A stretch of DNA of 64,000 nucleotides from Nevskiaceae bacterium (GCA_004298465.1 SCRT01000018.1:1-64000); one strand, 5' to 3'; counted from the stretch's first letter, positions 17,092-26,349 are shown. Program-made: numbers and translations. Notes: generated from the sequence alone by a model not told the origin.

Positions 17092-18660
17092 TTATACGGG
17101 GCGCTTGATGGTCAGGCCGCCGCTGCGGAAGTCCGCCAGGCGCACACCGACCATCCGCAGCGTGGCGAAGTACACGGCGGCACCGACGGCGACGATCATG
17201 CCAAGGCGGCCGGCGCGCGCCAGGCTGCTGGCATGCAGCCACGTCGACAGGTCGCCCGCCATCCACACGATGACGATGCCCATCACGAGATTGGCCACCA
17301 GCAGGCGCAGCCCGAAGCGAGGCCAGCCCGGCCGCGGCGTGTAGATGCCGTCGCGTCGCAGGCGGCGATAGAGCAGGGTGGCGTTCAGCCACGCGTTGAT
17401 GGACGTGGACAGCGCCAGCCCGGTGTGCGGCGCGGCGAAGCCGGTCAGCAGCATCACGCCGACGAGCACTAGGCTCATCACCATCCCAACGCCCAGCGCG
17501 ATCACGCCGTAGCGCACTGGAATGCGCGTTTCCTGGCGCGCATAGAAACCCGGTATGAGCACTTTGACGAGCGAATAGCCCATGAACCCGGCAGCGAAAC
17601 CCATCAGCGCCCACTGCGTCATACGCACGTCGTGGATGGTGAAATGTGCGCGCTGGAACAGGGTGGAAACAAGCGGGCCGGCCAGCAGCGCAAGGCCGAC
17701 CATGGCCGGCAGACCGATGACGAACAGGCAGCGCAACGCCCAATCCAACGTGTTGCTGAACTGGGCTGTCGAGCGGCTGGCGTGCTGGTGGGAAAGGCTG
17801 GGCAGGATGACGGTGGCCAGCGCGATCGAGAACATGCCGAGCGGAAATTCCATCACGCGGTCGGCGTAATAGATCCAGCTCACGCTGCCGTCGGCCAGGA
17901 ATGAGGCGAGGATGGTGTCCAGCAGCAGGCTGATCTGGCCAATGGAAGAGCCGAACAGGATCGGCACCATCAGCTTCATGATGCGGCGCACCTGCGGGTC
18001 GCGCCAGCCCCAGCGTGGGCGTGGCAAGAGCCCCAGGCGTGCCATCGACGGGGCCTGGAAGGCCAGCTGCAGCACGCCGGCCACGAGTACCGACCACGCC
18101 AGCACTTCCACCGACTGCGAGTGGATGAAGATTGCCGCGATCATGCACACGTTCAGCAGGACGGACGTTGCGGCAGGAACCGCGAACTTGCCGTAGGTAT
18201 TCAACACGCCGGACATGAGCGCCGTGAGTGATACCAGCATCAGGTAAGGAAAGGTCGTGCGCAGCATGCTCACGCCTTCCACATGTTTTGGCGTATTCCA
18301 GCCGAAACCGGGCGCAAACAGCCACATGAACAACGGCGCTGCGAGCACGCCGACGATGGTCAGGATCGCGAGCACACCGCCCAGCGTGCCGGCAGCGTTG
18401 GCAACGAGCCGGCGCTGCTCGGTCAGTGGGAGGGTTCCGTGGGCTTCGCTGAACACTGGCACGAAAGCTTGCGAGAACGCGCCTTCGGCGAACATGCGGC
18501 GGCCGAGGTTCGGGATACGCCACGCCACGAAGAAGGCGTCAACACCCGATCCGGCACCGAAGAAGGCGGCGATCAGCATGTCGCGCGCGAAGCCGGAAAT
18601 GCGCGACAGCAGCGTCATGGCGCTCACCACGCCGGTGGATTTGGCTAGCGAGTGCGACAC
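17092..18660 (-). CDS. murJ: lipid II flippase MurJ (MviN)
   Basis: A 522-residue polytopic membrane protein of the MOP superfamily with about 14 hydrophobic helices. The family N-terminus is clear (VSAMTLLSRISGFARDM), as is the region around GAGSGVDAFFVAWRIPN. MurJ moves lipid-linked peptidoglycan precursor across the inner membrane and is essential in most bacteria. It is divergent from rpsT and first in the murJ-ribF-ileS-lspA run. Confidence 0.95.
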   Translation of the reverse strand: MSHSLAKSTGVVSAMTLLSRISGFARDMLIAAFFGAGSGVDAFFVAWRIPNLGRRMFAEGAFSQAFVPVFSEAHGTLPLTEQRRLVANAAGTLGGVLAILTIVGVLAAPLFMWLFAPGFGWNTPKHVEGVSMLRTTFPYLMLVSLTALMSGVLNTYGKFAVPAATSVLLNVCMIAAIFIHSQSVEVLAWSVLVAGVLQLAFQAPSMARLGLLPRPRWGWRDPQVRRIMKLMVPILFGSSIGQISLLLDTILASFLADGSVSWIYYADRVMEFPLGMFSIALATVILPSLSHQHASRSTAQFSNTLDWALRCLFVIGLPAMVGLALLAGPLVSTLFQRAHFTIHDVRMTQWALMGFAAGFMGYSLVKVLIPGFYARQETRIPVRYGVIALGVGMVMSLVLVGVMLLTGFAAPHTGLALSTSINAWLNATLLYRRLRRDGIYTPRPGWPRFGLRLLVANLVMGIVIVWMAGDLSTWLHASSLARAGRLGMIVAVGAAVYFATLRMVGVRLADFRSGGLTIKRPV

Positions 18661-18726
18661 GGTGCGAGAAACTCCCTGGGGTGGTCGGGTTGGGGCTTTG
18701 CAGAGTGCGGACTGAAGCCGTCCAGA

Positions 18727-18756
18727 TTGACACGGAAGCGAAGGCGCGAAGATACT
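18727..18756 (+). promoter_or_regulatory. rpsT promoter
   Basis: A perfect -35 TTGACA (18727-18732), an 18-nt spacer and GATACT (18751-18756) as -10. Transcription would start near 18763, giving a leader of about 34 nt before the TTG start. Confidence 0.7.
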
Positions 18757-18796
18757 ACGCGCCCTTTAATCTGTCAGTGAAACTGGAGTTCGAGCT

Positions 18797-19078
18797 TTGG
18801 CCAATACCGCACAGGCGCGCAAACGCGCGCGACAGGCCCAGCAGCATCGTGCCGCTAATGTGGCACACCGGTCCATGTTGCGCACGGCGATCCGCAAGGT
18901 GGTCCGCGCCCTGGATGCCAAAGATGGTGCCGCTGCGGAAGCCGCGTACCGGGAAATGGCGCCGTTGCTGGACCGTTATTCGAATCGTGGACTCATTCAC
19001 AAGAACAAGGCCGCGCGCCACAAGAGCCGCCTTGCCGCACGCATTCGCGCGCTTGCGGGCGAGGCGAAAGCAGGCTGA
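18797..19078 (+). CDS. rpsT: 30S ribosomal protein S20
   Basis: A 93-residue basic protein matching S20 along its whole length: an [12 protein letters not shown] start, the RKVVRAL helix and [11 protein letters not shown] near the end. It binds 16S rRNA early in small-subunit assembly. The start codon is TTG, 9 nt after GGAG. The E. coli gene also begins with TTG, where the weak start is tied to autogenous control. Transcribed away from murJ. Confidence 0.95.
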   Translation: MANTAQARKRARQAQQHRAANVAHRSMLRTAIRKVVRALDAKDGAAAEAAYREMAPLLDRYSNRGLIHKNKAARHKSRLAARIRALAGEAKAG

Positions 19079-19092
19079 TCCGCTGGTGGCAA

Positions 19093-19116
19093 CGACGCCC
19101 CGTGTGCGGGGCGTCG
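19093..19116 (+). terminator. hairpin after rpsT
   Basis: A perfect 9-bp stem (cgacgcccc / ggggcgtcg, loop gtgtgc) starts 15 nt after the rpsT stop. It lacks a real T-tract, so efficiency is uncertain. Confidence 0.5.
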
Positions 19117-19262
19117 CGCACTCTTCACCGGGTGCCGCTTTTCCTGCGTTCCATGTTCCCAGCCATCGATCCGGGCTGGATGCATGCTGCATGCGTATTC
19201 ATGATGTGAGCTCGGCGCAGGCCGCTTTCCCGCGCTGAAGCAAGCAACCTCGTATCGGGCAT

Positions 19263-20411
19263 TTACTGCGGAGACAGCACCAGGTCGTCGCGGTGGATCA
19301 GCTCCGGGTCAGTGGCACGCCCGAGGATGCCCGTCAATGCGTTGCTCGGGTGGCCGATGATGCGGGCGGTCTCGGTGGCATCGTAGTGGATCAGCCCGCG
19401 CGCGATCTCGTGGCCGTCCAGGTCCTCGCACACGACTAGATCACCGCGCTCGAACGTGCCTTCTGCACTGCGTACGCCGATTGGCAACAGGCTGCTGCCG
19501 TGTTCACGGAGCGCGCGGACCGCACCGGCGTCCAGCTTCAGGCGTCCGCGCACCTGCAACTGATGGGCGATCCAGCGCTTGCGTGCCGACCACACGCTGC
19601 GCCCGGGCTTGAGCAGGGTGCCGATGGTTTCACCCGCTGCGAGGCGCAGCAGCACGTCCGGTTCACGCCCGTGGGCGATGAGCGTGGCGGCGCCAGAACG
19701 CGCAGCCCACTGCGCTGCCTTGATCTTGGTGCGCATGCCCCCACGCCCGAGGATGCCGCGACCGTTGCCGGCCATGTCAATGAAGCGCGGGTCGTTGCTG
19801 TCGCCTTCGGAAATGAGCTGTGCGTTTGGGTTGCTGCGCGGGTCGGCGTCGTACAGGCCGTGCTGGTCCGTCAGGATGACGAGCACGTCCGCTTCCAGCA
19901 GGTTGCAGGTGAGGGCACCGAGCGTGTCGTTGTCGCCGAAGCGGATTTCATCTGTCGCTACGGTGTCGTTCTCGTTCACGACCGGCACCACGCCGTAGCT
20001 CAGCAGGGCACGCAGTGTCGCCCGGGCGTTCAGGTAGCGCGTACGGTTGGCGACATCTTCGTGCGTAAGCAGGATCTGTGCCGCCTGTAGGCCGTGCCTT
20101 TCAAAAGCATCCTGATAGGCGCGCATCAAGTGCATCTGGCCGATGGCCGCCGTGGCCTGCAGATTCTGCAGTTCGGCTGGACGGGCCGGCAGGCCGAGTA
20201 TTGCCATGCCCTCCGCGACAGCGCCGGATGAAACCCAGACGATCTCATGGCTGCTGTGCCGCAGTTTGGCGATCTGCGTTGTCCAGTTCGCGATGGCCGC
20301 ATGGTCCACCCCGCGGCCGCCAGCGGTGACGAGCGAGGAACCGACCTTGACGACCCAGCGCCCACTGCGCGTCAGTGCCGTACGCCCGTCGTTCATCGCC
20401 GTGGAAGCCAC
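19263..20411 (-). CDS. proB: glutamate 5-kinase
   Basis: A 382-residue enzyme catalysing the first step of proline synthesis, ATP-dependent phosphorylation of glutamate. The amino-acid kinase domain begins [16 protein letters not shown], includes VNENDTVAT near residue 155 and the [12 protein letters not shown] region near 230. A PUA domain occupies the last 90 or so residues. The start is taken as GTG at 20411, directly after the obgE TGA with no gap. ATG 20396 is an alternative with the whole domain intact. Confidence 0.94.
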   Translation of the reverse strand: MASTAMNDGRTALTRSGRWVVKVGSSLVTAGGRGVDHAAIANWTTQIAKLRHSSHEIVWVSSGAVAEGMAILGLPARPAELQNLQATAAIGQMHLMRAYQDAFERHGLQAAQILLTHEDVANRTRYLNARATLRALLSYGVVPVVNENDTVATDEIRFGDNDTLGALTCNLLEADVLVILTDQHGLYDADPRSNPNAQLISEGDSNDPRFIDMAGNGRGILGRGGMRTKIKAAQWAARSGAATLIAHGREPDVLLRLAAGETIGTLLKPGRSVWSARKRWIAHQLQVRGRLKLDAGAVRALREHGSSLLPIGVRSAEGTFERGDLVVCEDLDGHEIARGLIHYDATETARIIGHPSNALTGILGRATDPELIHRDDLVLSPQ

Positions 20412-21479
<1,068 letters not shown>

Positions 21480-21528
21480 TCAGAAAGAGTCAACGTCTGG
21501 GAAAATCTGGAAAAACTTTCGTTCATAC

Positions 21529-21552
21529 AAAAAAGCCCCGTCGTGACGGGGC
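21529..21552 (-). terminator. Rho-independent terminator after rpmA
   Basis: A perfect hairpin (gccccgtc / gacggggc) on the minus strand is followed by six T residues. It lies 19 nt after the rpmA stop, between rpmA and obgE. Confidence 0.85.
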
Positions 21553-21570
21553 TTTCGAACCAGCGCGCGC

Positions 21571-21828
21571 TCAAGCCGTGACAATGTCGACGAACGTGCG
21601 GTTGTTCGGCCCGCGCTGGGCGAACGTGACCTCACCATCCGCCTTGGCAAAGATCGTGTGGTCGCGACCGAGGCCTGCGTTGAGCCCGGCGTGGAAGCGC
21701 GTGCCGCGCTGGCGGACGATGATGTTGCCCGCGATGACCTGTTCACCGCCGTAGCGTTTCACGCCCAGCATCTTGGGTTTGGAATCGCGGCCGTTGCGGG
21801 TACTGCCGCCAGCTTTCTTGTGTGCCAT
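21571..21828 (-). CDS. rpmA: 50S ribosomal protein L27
   Basis: An 85-residue protein of the peptidyl-transferase region. The family signature is complete: [15 protein letters not shown] at the N-terminus, then KRYGGE and [15 protein letters not shown]. Second gene of the rplU-rpmA operon, 31 nt after rplU, with a terminator immediately behind it. Confidence 0.97.
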   Translation of the reverse strand: MAHKKAGGSTRNGRDSKPKMLGVKRYGGEQVIAGNIIVRQRGTRFHAGLNAGLGRDHTIFAKADGEVTFAQRGPNNRTFVDIVTA

Positions 21829-21859
21829 TGTTACGTGCTCCTGATACGAAAGCCTGGCT

Positions 21860-22174
21860 TTACAGCCCGGCGATGCCCGTGATCTTCACCGTCGTGAAAT
21901 TCTGGCGGTGGCCTTGTTCCTTGTGGTAATGCTTGCGGCGGCGGTGCTTGAGGATGTGCACCTTGTCGGCGCGGCCATGATTGACGATTTCCGCGCTCAC
22001 GGAGCCACCGGCGATCTTCGGGCTGCCAACCTTGACGGCGTCGCCATCCGCGACCATCAGCACTTCGTCGAAGGAAATGGCCGTACCCGGCTCGCCTGCC
22101 AAGGTTTCCACGCGCAGCGTGTCGCCCTCTGCAACCTTGTACTGCTTGCCGCCCGTCTTGATTACAGCGTACAT
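21860..22174 (-). CDS. rplU: 50S ribosomal protein L21
   Basis: A 104-residue 23S rRNA-binding protein. The start [14 protein letters not shown] is the family signature, and [15 protein letters not shown] lies near the end. ATG 22174 is preferred over an in-frame ATG 15 codons upstream, because L21 begins exactly here. It has its own promoter at 22249-22278. Confidence 0.97.
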   Translation of the reverse strand: MYAVIKTGGKQYKVAEGDTLRVETLAGEPGTAISFDEVLMVADGDAVKVGSPKIAGGSVSAEIVNHGRADKVHILKHRRRKHYHKEQGHRQNFTTVKITGIAGL

Positions 22175-22248
22175 AGTCCTAAAGTCTCCGTACACCCGCC
22201 GCGATCCGGTGCGGATCATGCTCTTCGTTGCGCGTGTTCAAGCTTGGA

Positions 22249-22278
22249 ATTTTACGAGTTTTTCACGGCGCACGTCAA
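22249..22278 (-). promoter_or_regulatory. rplU-rpmA promoter
   Basis: On the minus strand TTGACG (22278-22273), an 18-nt spacer and TAAAAT (22254-22249) give a 5/6 plus 5/6 sigma70 promoter. Transcription would start near 22242, about 68 nt before the L21 start codon. Confidence 0.75.
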
Positions 22279-22307
22279 TTGGAGGACACGGCACGGCGCG
22301 GGCGACA

Positions 22308-22336
22308 TTGACGGGGTGCGGCGCTATCCGTACGAT
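22308..22336 (+). promoter_or_regulatory. ispB promoter
   Basis: TTGACG (22308-22313), a 17-nt spacer and TACGAT (22331-22336). It lies divergently from the rplU promoter. The predicted start near 22343 leaves a leader of about 22 nt. Confidence 0.6.
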
Positions 22337-22364
22337 CGCCGCCGCCTTTACCCTGCCGCCCACT

Positions 22365-23333
22365 ATGACTCTCAGCACGATTCTAGCGCCCGTCGCGGAC
22401 GACATGGTCCGTGTGAATGTGCTGATCCATGAACATCTGCATTCGGAAGTCGCGCTCATCAACCGGATCGGCAGCTATATTACCGGCGCTGGAGGCAAGC
22501 GCCTGCGGCCTGCGTTGTTGTTGCTGATTGCGCGCGCACTGGGCGCCGAGGGCGAGCGTGCGCGGCTGCTGGCGGTCGTCATTGAATTCATCCATACCGC
22601 CACGCTGCTCCACGACGATGTCGTGGATGACGCCGACCTGCGCCGTGGCCGTGCGACGGCCAGTGCCGTATGGGGCAATGCCGGCGCCGTGCTGTCGGGC
22701 GATTTCCTGTATTCCCGCAGCTTCCAGCTCATGGTGCAGGCCGGCGACATGTCGGTCATGCACATCATGGCCGACGCCACCAACGCGATTGCCGAAGGCG
22801 AAGTCCAGCAGCTCATCAACGCGCATGACCCGGACGTTGACGAAGCCCGCTACCTGCGGGTCATTGAGCTCAAGACGGCGCGCCTGTTCGAGGCAGCCGC
22901 GGCGCTCGGCGCCGTTTGCGCGGGGGGCGATGCAGCACAGGTCGAGCGGATGCGCGGGTTCGGCCACGCCATCGGCATGGCGTACCAGCTCGTGGACGAC
23001 CTGCTGGACTACATCGCCGACCCACAGGTCACGGGCAAGAACATCGGCGCCGACCTTGCGGAAGGCAAGCCCACGCTGCCGCTGATCTACACCATGGTCA
23101 ACGGATCGCGCGCGGACGCCGCCCAGATCCGCGCTGCGATCGAAAATGGCGCCAGTGACCACCTCGCTTCCGTGCTCGCGGCCGTTGAACGTGGCGATGC
23201 GATCCCTTACACTCGCGCCCTCGCCGCACGCTATCGCGACGAAGCGCTCGCGATTCTGCAGGACGTTCCCGCCGGTTCCTGCCGCGACGCGCTTGAGGAA
23301 ATGGCAACGTTCATCGTCACACGCGTTGCCTGA
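22365..23333 (+). CDS. ispB: octaprenyl/polyprenyl diphosphate synthase
   Basis: A 322-residue trans-prenyltransferase that elongates farnesyl diphosphate with isopentenyl units to make the ubiquinone side chain. The two Asp-rich metal motifs are present: DDVVDDADLRRG near residue 84 and LVDDLLDYI near 208. GGKRLRP sits near residue 45. Divergent from rplU, the standard gammaproteobacterial arrangement. ATG 22365 matches the family N-terminus. No strong ribosome site is visible, so the start is slightly uncertain. Confidence 0.93.
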   Translation: MTLSTILAPVADDMVRVNVLIHEHLHSEVALINRIGSYITGAGGKRLRPALLLLIARALGAEGERARLLAVVIEFIHTATLLHDDVVDDADLRRGRATASAVWGNAGAVLSGDFLYSRSFQLMVQAGDMSVMHIMADATNAIAEGEVQQLINAHDPDVDEARYLRVIELKTARLFEAAAALGAVCAGGDAAQVERMRGFGHAIGMAYQLVDDLLDYIADPQVTGKNIGADLAEGKPTLPLIYTMVNGSRADAAQIRAAIENGASDHLASVLAAVERGDAIPYTRALAARYRDEALAILQDVPAGSCRDALEEMATFIVTRVA

Positions 23334-23342
23334 TTGCGGTTT

Positions 23343-23419
23343 CGGGGTGTAGCTCAGCTTGGTAGAGCGCTTGCTTCGGGAGCAAGAGGTCGCAGGTTCG
23401 AATCCTGTCACCCCGACCA
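23343..23419 (+). tRNA. tRNA-Pro (anticodon CGG)
   Basis: A 77-nt cloverleaf with acceptor CGGGGTG/CACCCCG, a D arm, anticodon arm CTTGC-TTCGGGA-GCAAG giving anticodon CGG, and a T arm with GGTTCGAATCC. CCA is encoded. Its 3' 46 nt serve as the attachment site of the integrated element that follows. Confidence 0.96.
23374..23419 (+). repeat. attachment site (left), 46-bp direct repeat inside tRNA-Pro
   Basis: The 46 bases from the anticodon loop to the CCA end are repeated exactly at 26269-26314. The integrase gene begins to be read just inside this copy. Such a pattern marks site-specific integration that regenerates the tRNA 3' end. Confidence 0.92.
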
Positions 23420-23425
23420 TTTTAA

Positions 23426-24496
23426 TCAGTGAGTTACACGCAGCCTTTCTGCCGCCACCTCCTTGACCGTAGCCAAAACGTAGCCTGCGGTCAGGCTACT
23501 GAGTTCTGCACGCTCCGCGTAAGTCTCTGCGTACGATTCCAAATGCTCCATTGCAAGATGCGCGTACCGCTGCACCATCGAAGCGTCGCGCCAACCGCCC
23601 AGTTCCTGTAGGACGTTGAGAGGGGTGCCGTTCTGCACATGCCAGCTTGCCCAAGTGTGCCGCAGATCGTGCCAATGAAAATCTGCAATACCGGCCCGGT
23701 CCAGCGCCCCGCGCCACGCCTTTGTGCCCACCTGTTCAATCGGCTTGCCCTTGTAGCTAAAGACGTAAACCGGATGCTGGCCCTGCTGCCGTAACAGAAC
23801 ATCCATTGCCTCGGTATTCAGCGGTACCGGAATTGCGCGCCGTCCCTTCGCTTCGTGCGCCTGAATCCACGCGCGATGCTTGCCCAGATCGACCTGTGCC
23901 CACCGTAACCGCTTGACGTTGCCTTGCCGCAGCCCCGTAGCTAACGAGAACCGCGCCATTGCTCGCAAGTGCTCTGGCAGCTCTTCCAGCAACCGCACAG
24001 CTTCCTCTTTTCGCAACCACCGAATGCGGCCCAGCGGTTCTTTCAAAAAGTGCATCTTGGGCATCCGATCCATCCACTCCCAGTCATGCACCGCCTTACG
24101 GAGAATCGAGCGCAACAGTTCCAGCCGACGATTGACCGTTGCGTTGCTCACCCCCTCAGACAATCCAGCTTGAAAGAGCTTGTCGATCACTTCGCGGCTG
24201 ATGTCGTCCAAGCTCATCCCTTCAAGGTGCGGCTGCATCCAGCGCAGGTGATACTTGTCCGTCTCCAGCGTGGCCTTGTGTCCACTTTCCGCGAGATGTC
24301 GTAGAACGGCCTCCTCCCAAAAGTGACGCGGCTTCACGCCGAGTCGCTGTTGCTCCCACAGTTCATGTTTCCGCTTGTCGTGATATTCCTGGGCCTCCTT
24401 TCGATCGGCAGTCCCAGTGCTTTCTTGCAAGCGGCAACCCTTGTGTGAGAGCTTGACCCACCAAACTGATGAGTCCTTACGTTTGTAGAGTGACAT
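23426..24496 (-). CDS. int: tyrosine recombinase / phage-type integrase
   Basis: A 356-residue site-specific recombinase. An N-terminal Arm-DNA-binding-like segment (KDSSVWWVKLSHKG) is followed by a SAM-like core-binding region near 65-150. The catalytic domain carries ATGLRQGN (catalytic Arg), HDLRHTWASW (His and Arg), then GGWRDASMVQRYAHL with the nucleophile Tyr near residue 310. It lies directly beside tRNA-Pro, in the orientation usual for tRNA-targeting integrases. Its stop lies 7 nt inside the left attachment site. Its 5' end overlaps the upstream HTH gene by 163 nt in another frame. Confidence 0.94.
   Translation of the reverse strand: MSLYKRKDSSVWWVKLSHKGCRLQESTGTADRKEAQEYHDKRKHELWEQQRLGVKPRHFWEEAVLRHLAESGHKATLETDKYHLRWMQPHLEGMSLDDISREVIDKLFQAGLSEGVSNATVNRRLELLRSILRKAVHDWEWMDRMPKMHFLKEPLGRIRWLRKEEAVRLLEELPEHLRAMARFSLATGLRQGNVKRLRWAQVDLGKHRAWIQAHEAKGRRAIPVPLNTEAMDVLLRQQGQHPVYVFSYKGKPIEQVGTKAWRGALDRAGIADFHWHDLRHTWASWHVQNGTPLNVLQELGGWRDASMVQRYAHLAMEHLESYAETYAERAELSSLTAGYVLATVKEVAAERLRVTH
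23465..23484. repeat. 20-nt end repeat, left copy
   Basis: An exact direct copy of this 20-mer is at 26154-26173. Each copy lies near one end of the element (46 nt and 95 nt from the attachment repeats). Each contains the submotif cgtagc twice in near-tandem. Arm-type integrase binding sites have this arrangement, but this copy also codes for part of the integrase C-terminus. Confidence 0.6.
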
Positions 24497-24696
24497 GTCA
24501 ATTTTTCCATGCTGTCACCCTGCAACGCTCGCGATCCGTATTGTGCTCGAATGTGAGCCAGCAAGTCAGCCTCGATGAACACCCAAGCGCGGCCGATGCG
24601 CGCGCCGGGTATCTCGCCGGTTCTGGCTTTCTCGGCCAGCGTCTCAGGATGCACATGCAGTAACGCCGCAGCCTGTTGCAGGTCCAGCGTGCTCAT
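24334..24696 (-). CDS. small helix-turn-helix protein (AlpA/excisionase-like)
   Basis: A 120-residue protein. Residues 1-50 form a winged HTH of the HTH_17/MerR-like type used by AlpA and excisionases (start STLDLQQAAALLHVHPETL, then GEIPGARIGRAWVF). The start codon overlaps the Rep stop as ATGA. The C-terminal 54 codons run over the start of the integrase gene in another frame, and that part of the sequence looks unstructured. Its likely roles are excisionase and repressor of int/rep, by position. The overlap raises the chance that the functional protein is mainly the first 60 residues. Confidence 0.68.
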   Translation of the reverse strand: MSTLDLQQAAALLHVHPETLAEKARTGEIPGARIGRAWVFIEADLLAHIRAQYGSRALQGDSMEKLTCHSTNVRTHQFGGSSSHTRVAACKKALGLPIERRPRNITTSGNMNCGSNSDSA

Positions 24697-25709
24697 GTCG
24701 GGGTGCGATCCACAGACGGGAGCAATTCCTTTGGATACCCCGCCAACCGCGCCGGCGTTCCTTCACGCACAATCCTGTCGACCACCGCAAAAGCGTCGCC
24801 GCCGTGCACCATGCACATGACGTTCACGGCCTTTCCCCCCGCCATACGGAGGTTTTCGACCATGCGATCAAAACTAATGGATAGGCCACGTTGTAGGGTA
24901 CGCAGCCGCTGTTGCTCCGCCGTCAGAAAGGCGAGCGCGGGATAAGCACCGGCCAAGTACTGACCCGGACAAGTGACCACAGCGGCCGGGATGATGCGGC
25001 CCTTGTTGCGTAGTTCGACCTCGGCACGCACCCAAGTGCTCGAAGGGTCACCGAGTTGTCGACCTTTCTCGTAAACGCGCAAGAGCTTGCCGTTGGCGCG
25101 CTTGCCGATGTACAGGGTTTTGCCGTCCCCGCAATCGAAATCGTCAATGAGTTGGACTTTCGGCGGACGCCCTGCAGTGGTGAAGCGTCCCTCGTGATAC
25201 CAGCGCTTTGCTGTTTCGATATTGAGCGCAACTCCGTCAAAGTCGTCATGCGCCAGATCCACGCGGGTGATCGAGGCGTCGTAGGTTTCAAACCAGATTC
25301 GTACGGCGTTCCAGTCAACAATCCGGGCGCAGGCGTGGGCGTTGAGTTCGACATGTACCGTGCCGCGCTGGGCTTCGCCGCCGTGAGCCAACAGGCCAAA
25401 GTCTCCAAGGTCGACGCGCTGGCGGTAGCCATTCCAGCCGCGCGACGTGGATTTCCAGACGTCGGGGGGAATGCAGAACGCGAGATCGAGCGCTTCACGA
25501 AGCCAGGTCAGGCTTTGGCCGGGGGGCAATTTCAAGCTGAATGCGAGCCAATCAACGATGGCAGTGCACGAACTCGTGTCTGCATTCGCCTCATGGGAAG
25601 TTTCGCCCCGTGTTACTAGACGGGGCATAGCGCCGCCCGCGCTGGTGGGCGCGCTGCGCCCATCCATCGCGGACGCGCCGCTGCTTTGCTGCTGATTACA
25701 TTCGGTCAT
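24693..25709 (-). CDS. replication initiation factor (Rep_trans, RstA-like)
   Basis: A 338-residue protein resembling the Rep_trans replication initiators of filamentous phages (RstA of CTX phage) and some plasmids. Indicative stretches are VDWLAFSLKLP near residue 50, RVDLAHDDFDG near 150, and GKTLYIGKRANGKLLRVYEK near 195. Such proteins nick one strand at a double-strand origin through a tyrosine and start rolling-circle replication. It is first of three coupled genes. The start ATG 25709 has GGAG 8 nt upstream, and this GGAG is also one arm of a palindrome (25713-25740), hinting at autoregulation. Confidence 0.82.
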   Translation of the reverse strand: MTECNQQQSSGASAMDGRSAPTSAGGAMPRLVTRGETSHEANADTSSCTAIVDWLAFSLKLPPGQSLTWLREALDLAFCIPPDVWKSTSRGWNGYRQRVDLGDFGLLAHGGEAQRGTVHVELNAHACARIVDWNAVRIWFETYDASITRVDLAHDDFDGVALNIETAKRWYHEGRFTTAGRPPKVQLIDDFDCGDGKTLYIGKRANGKLLRVYEKGRQLGDPSSTWVRAEVELRNKGRIIPAAVVTCPGQYLAGAYPALAFLTAEQQRLRTLQRGLSISFDRMVENLRMAGGKAVNVMCMVHGGDAFAVVDRIVREGTPARLAGYPKELLPSVDRTPT

Positions 25710-25712
25710 GAC

Positions 25713-25777
25713 GTGACTCCAAGTCAGGCGATGGAGTCACAGTCCAGTGACTTCATCGCGTGGTTAGCGGAAGTCAC
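25713..25777. promoter_or_regulatory. tandem palindromes upstream of rep (operator or origin candidate)
   Basis: Two perfect 8-bp dyads follow one another: gtgactcc-N12-ggagtcac (25713-25740) and gtgacttc-N15-gaagtcac (25747-25777). All four arms share GTGACT. The first arm overlaps the rep ribosome-binding site. The array could be a repressor operator, a translational hairpin or part of the double-strand origin. Confidence 0.7.
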
Positions 25778-26153
25778 AAGCGCGTAGGCAGCATTAGAAG
25801 TAGTTTTGCCTCAAACACAACGGCTGCCTTAATTCGTCGTGTTGCCTGGGCTGCGGTCGCGTCGCATCATCCGAAGATGGCGATCCCGCTATTTGGCGAG
25901 CCTAGCTAAGCGCTCGTCGCGATGGCTTTTCAGACATCGCAGGCTCAAGTCGCAGTATGTCGGCTTGTGCAGCTCAAAGGTCGCATACCAAGACACGTTC
26001 CGTCAAGTGTTGCCCCCGTGGGTTCACAGCCTCGCCGCTGCGCGGCGACCTGCGCGGCGGTTCGGTTCGGCGTAGCGCCTCACCGCCGCACAGACTTCGG
26101 GCTGTGCACTACGGGGACAACGACAAAGGCGACCTGCTAACGATCTCTGGTAG
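25778..26153. other. non-coding right part of the element
   Basis: No gene is supported. Several short inverted repeats are present, for example around 26030-26095 (cgcctcgccgctgcgcggcga / cggcggttcggttcggcgtagcg). They could fold into hairpins typical of single-strand origins. Nothing further can be assigned. Confidence 0.45.
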
Positions 26154-26173
26154 GACCGTAGCCAAAACGTAGC
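26154..26173. repeat. 20-nt end repeat, right copy
   Basis: An exact match to 23465-23484, in the same orientation. It is not within a recognisable gene here, which argues that the repeat has a DNA-level role or is the scrap of a second integrase 3' end. Confidence 0.6.
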
Positions 26174-26268
26174 TAAGTCATTGCTGATTAATGCTGTTTC
26201 AGGCTGTGTCTGGCTGTTGCGAGCGCTGCAAGGTATTGATTTCATTACAGCCAGATTCATAAAGTGCC

Positions 26269-26314
26269 CTTCGGGAGCAAGAGGTCGCAGGTTCGAATCC
26301 TGTCACCCCGACCA
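26269..26314 (+). repeat. attachment site (right), 46-bp direct repeat
   Basis: Identical to the 3' 46 nt of tRNA-Pro (23374-23419). The bases flanking it on both sides differ, so the repeat boundaries are exact. It marks the distal end of the integrated element. It is not a second tRNA, because the 5' half is absent. Confidence 0.92.
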
Positions 26315-26349
26315 CCATGACGCCTGCATCATCCGCCCTGCCGTTGCCT

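Larger units (their letters stand above)
23374..26314. mobile_element. small tRNA-Pro-integrated element (int, HTH, Rep)
   Basis: About 2.9 kb lie between two exact 46-bp copies of the tRNA-Pro 3' end. Inside are a tyrosine integrase, an excisionase-like HTH protein and a Rep_trans-type replication initiator, all on the minus strand, then some 560 nt of non-coding DNA with palindromes. No capsid, secretion or conjugation gene is seen. The content suggests a minimal replicating-integrating element, such as a satellite or remnant of a filamentous phage (Inoviridae) or a mobilisable plasmid-like element. Confidence 0.85.

Noticed and set aside
26269-26314. A second tRNA-Pro gene
   Set aside because: Only the 3' half of a tRNA is present; it is the right attachment site of the integrated element.
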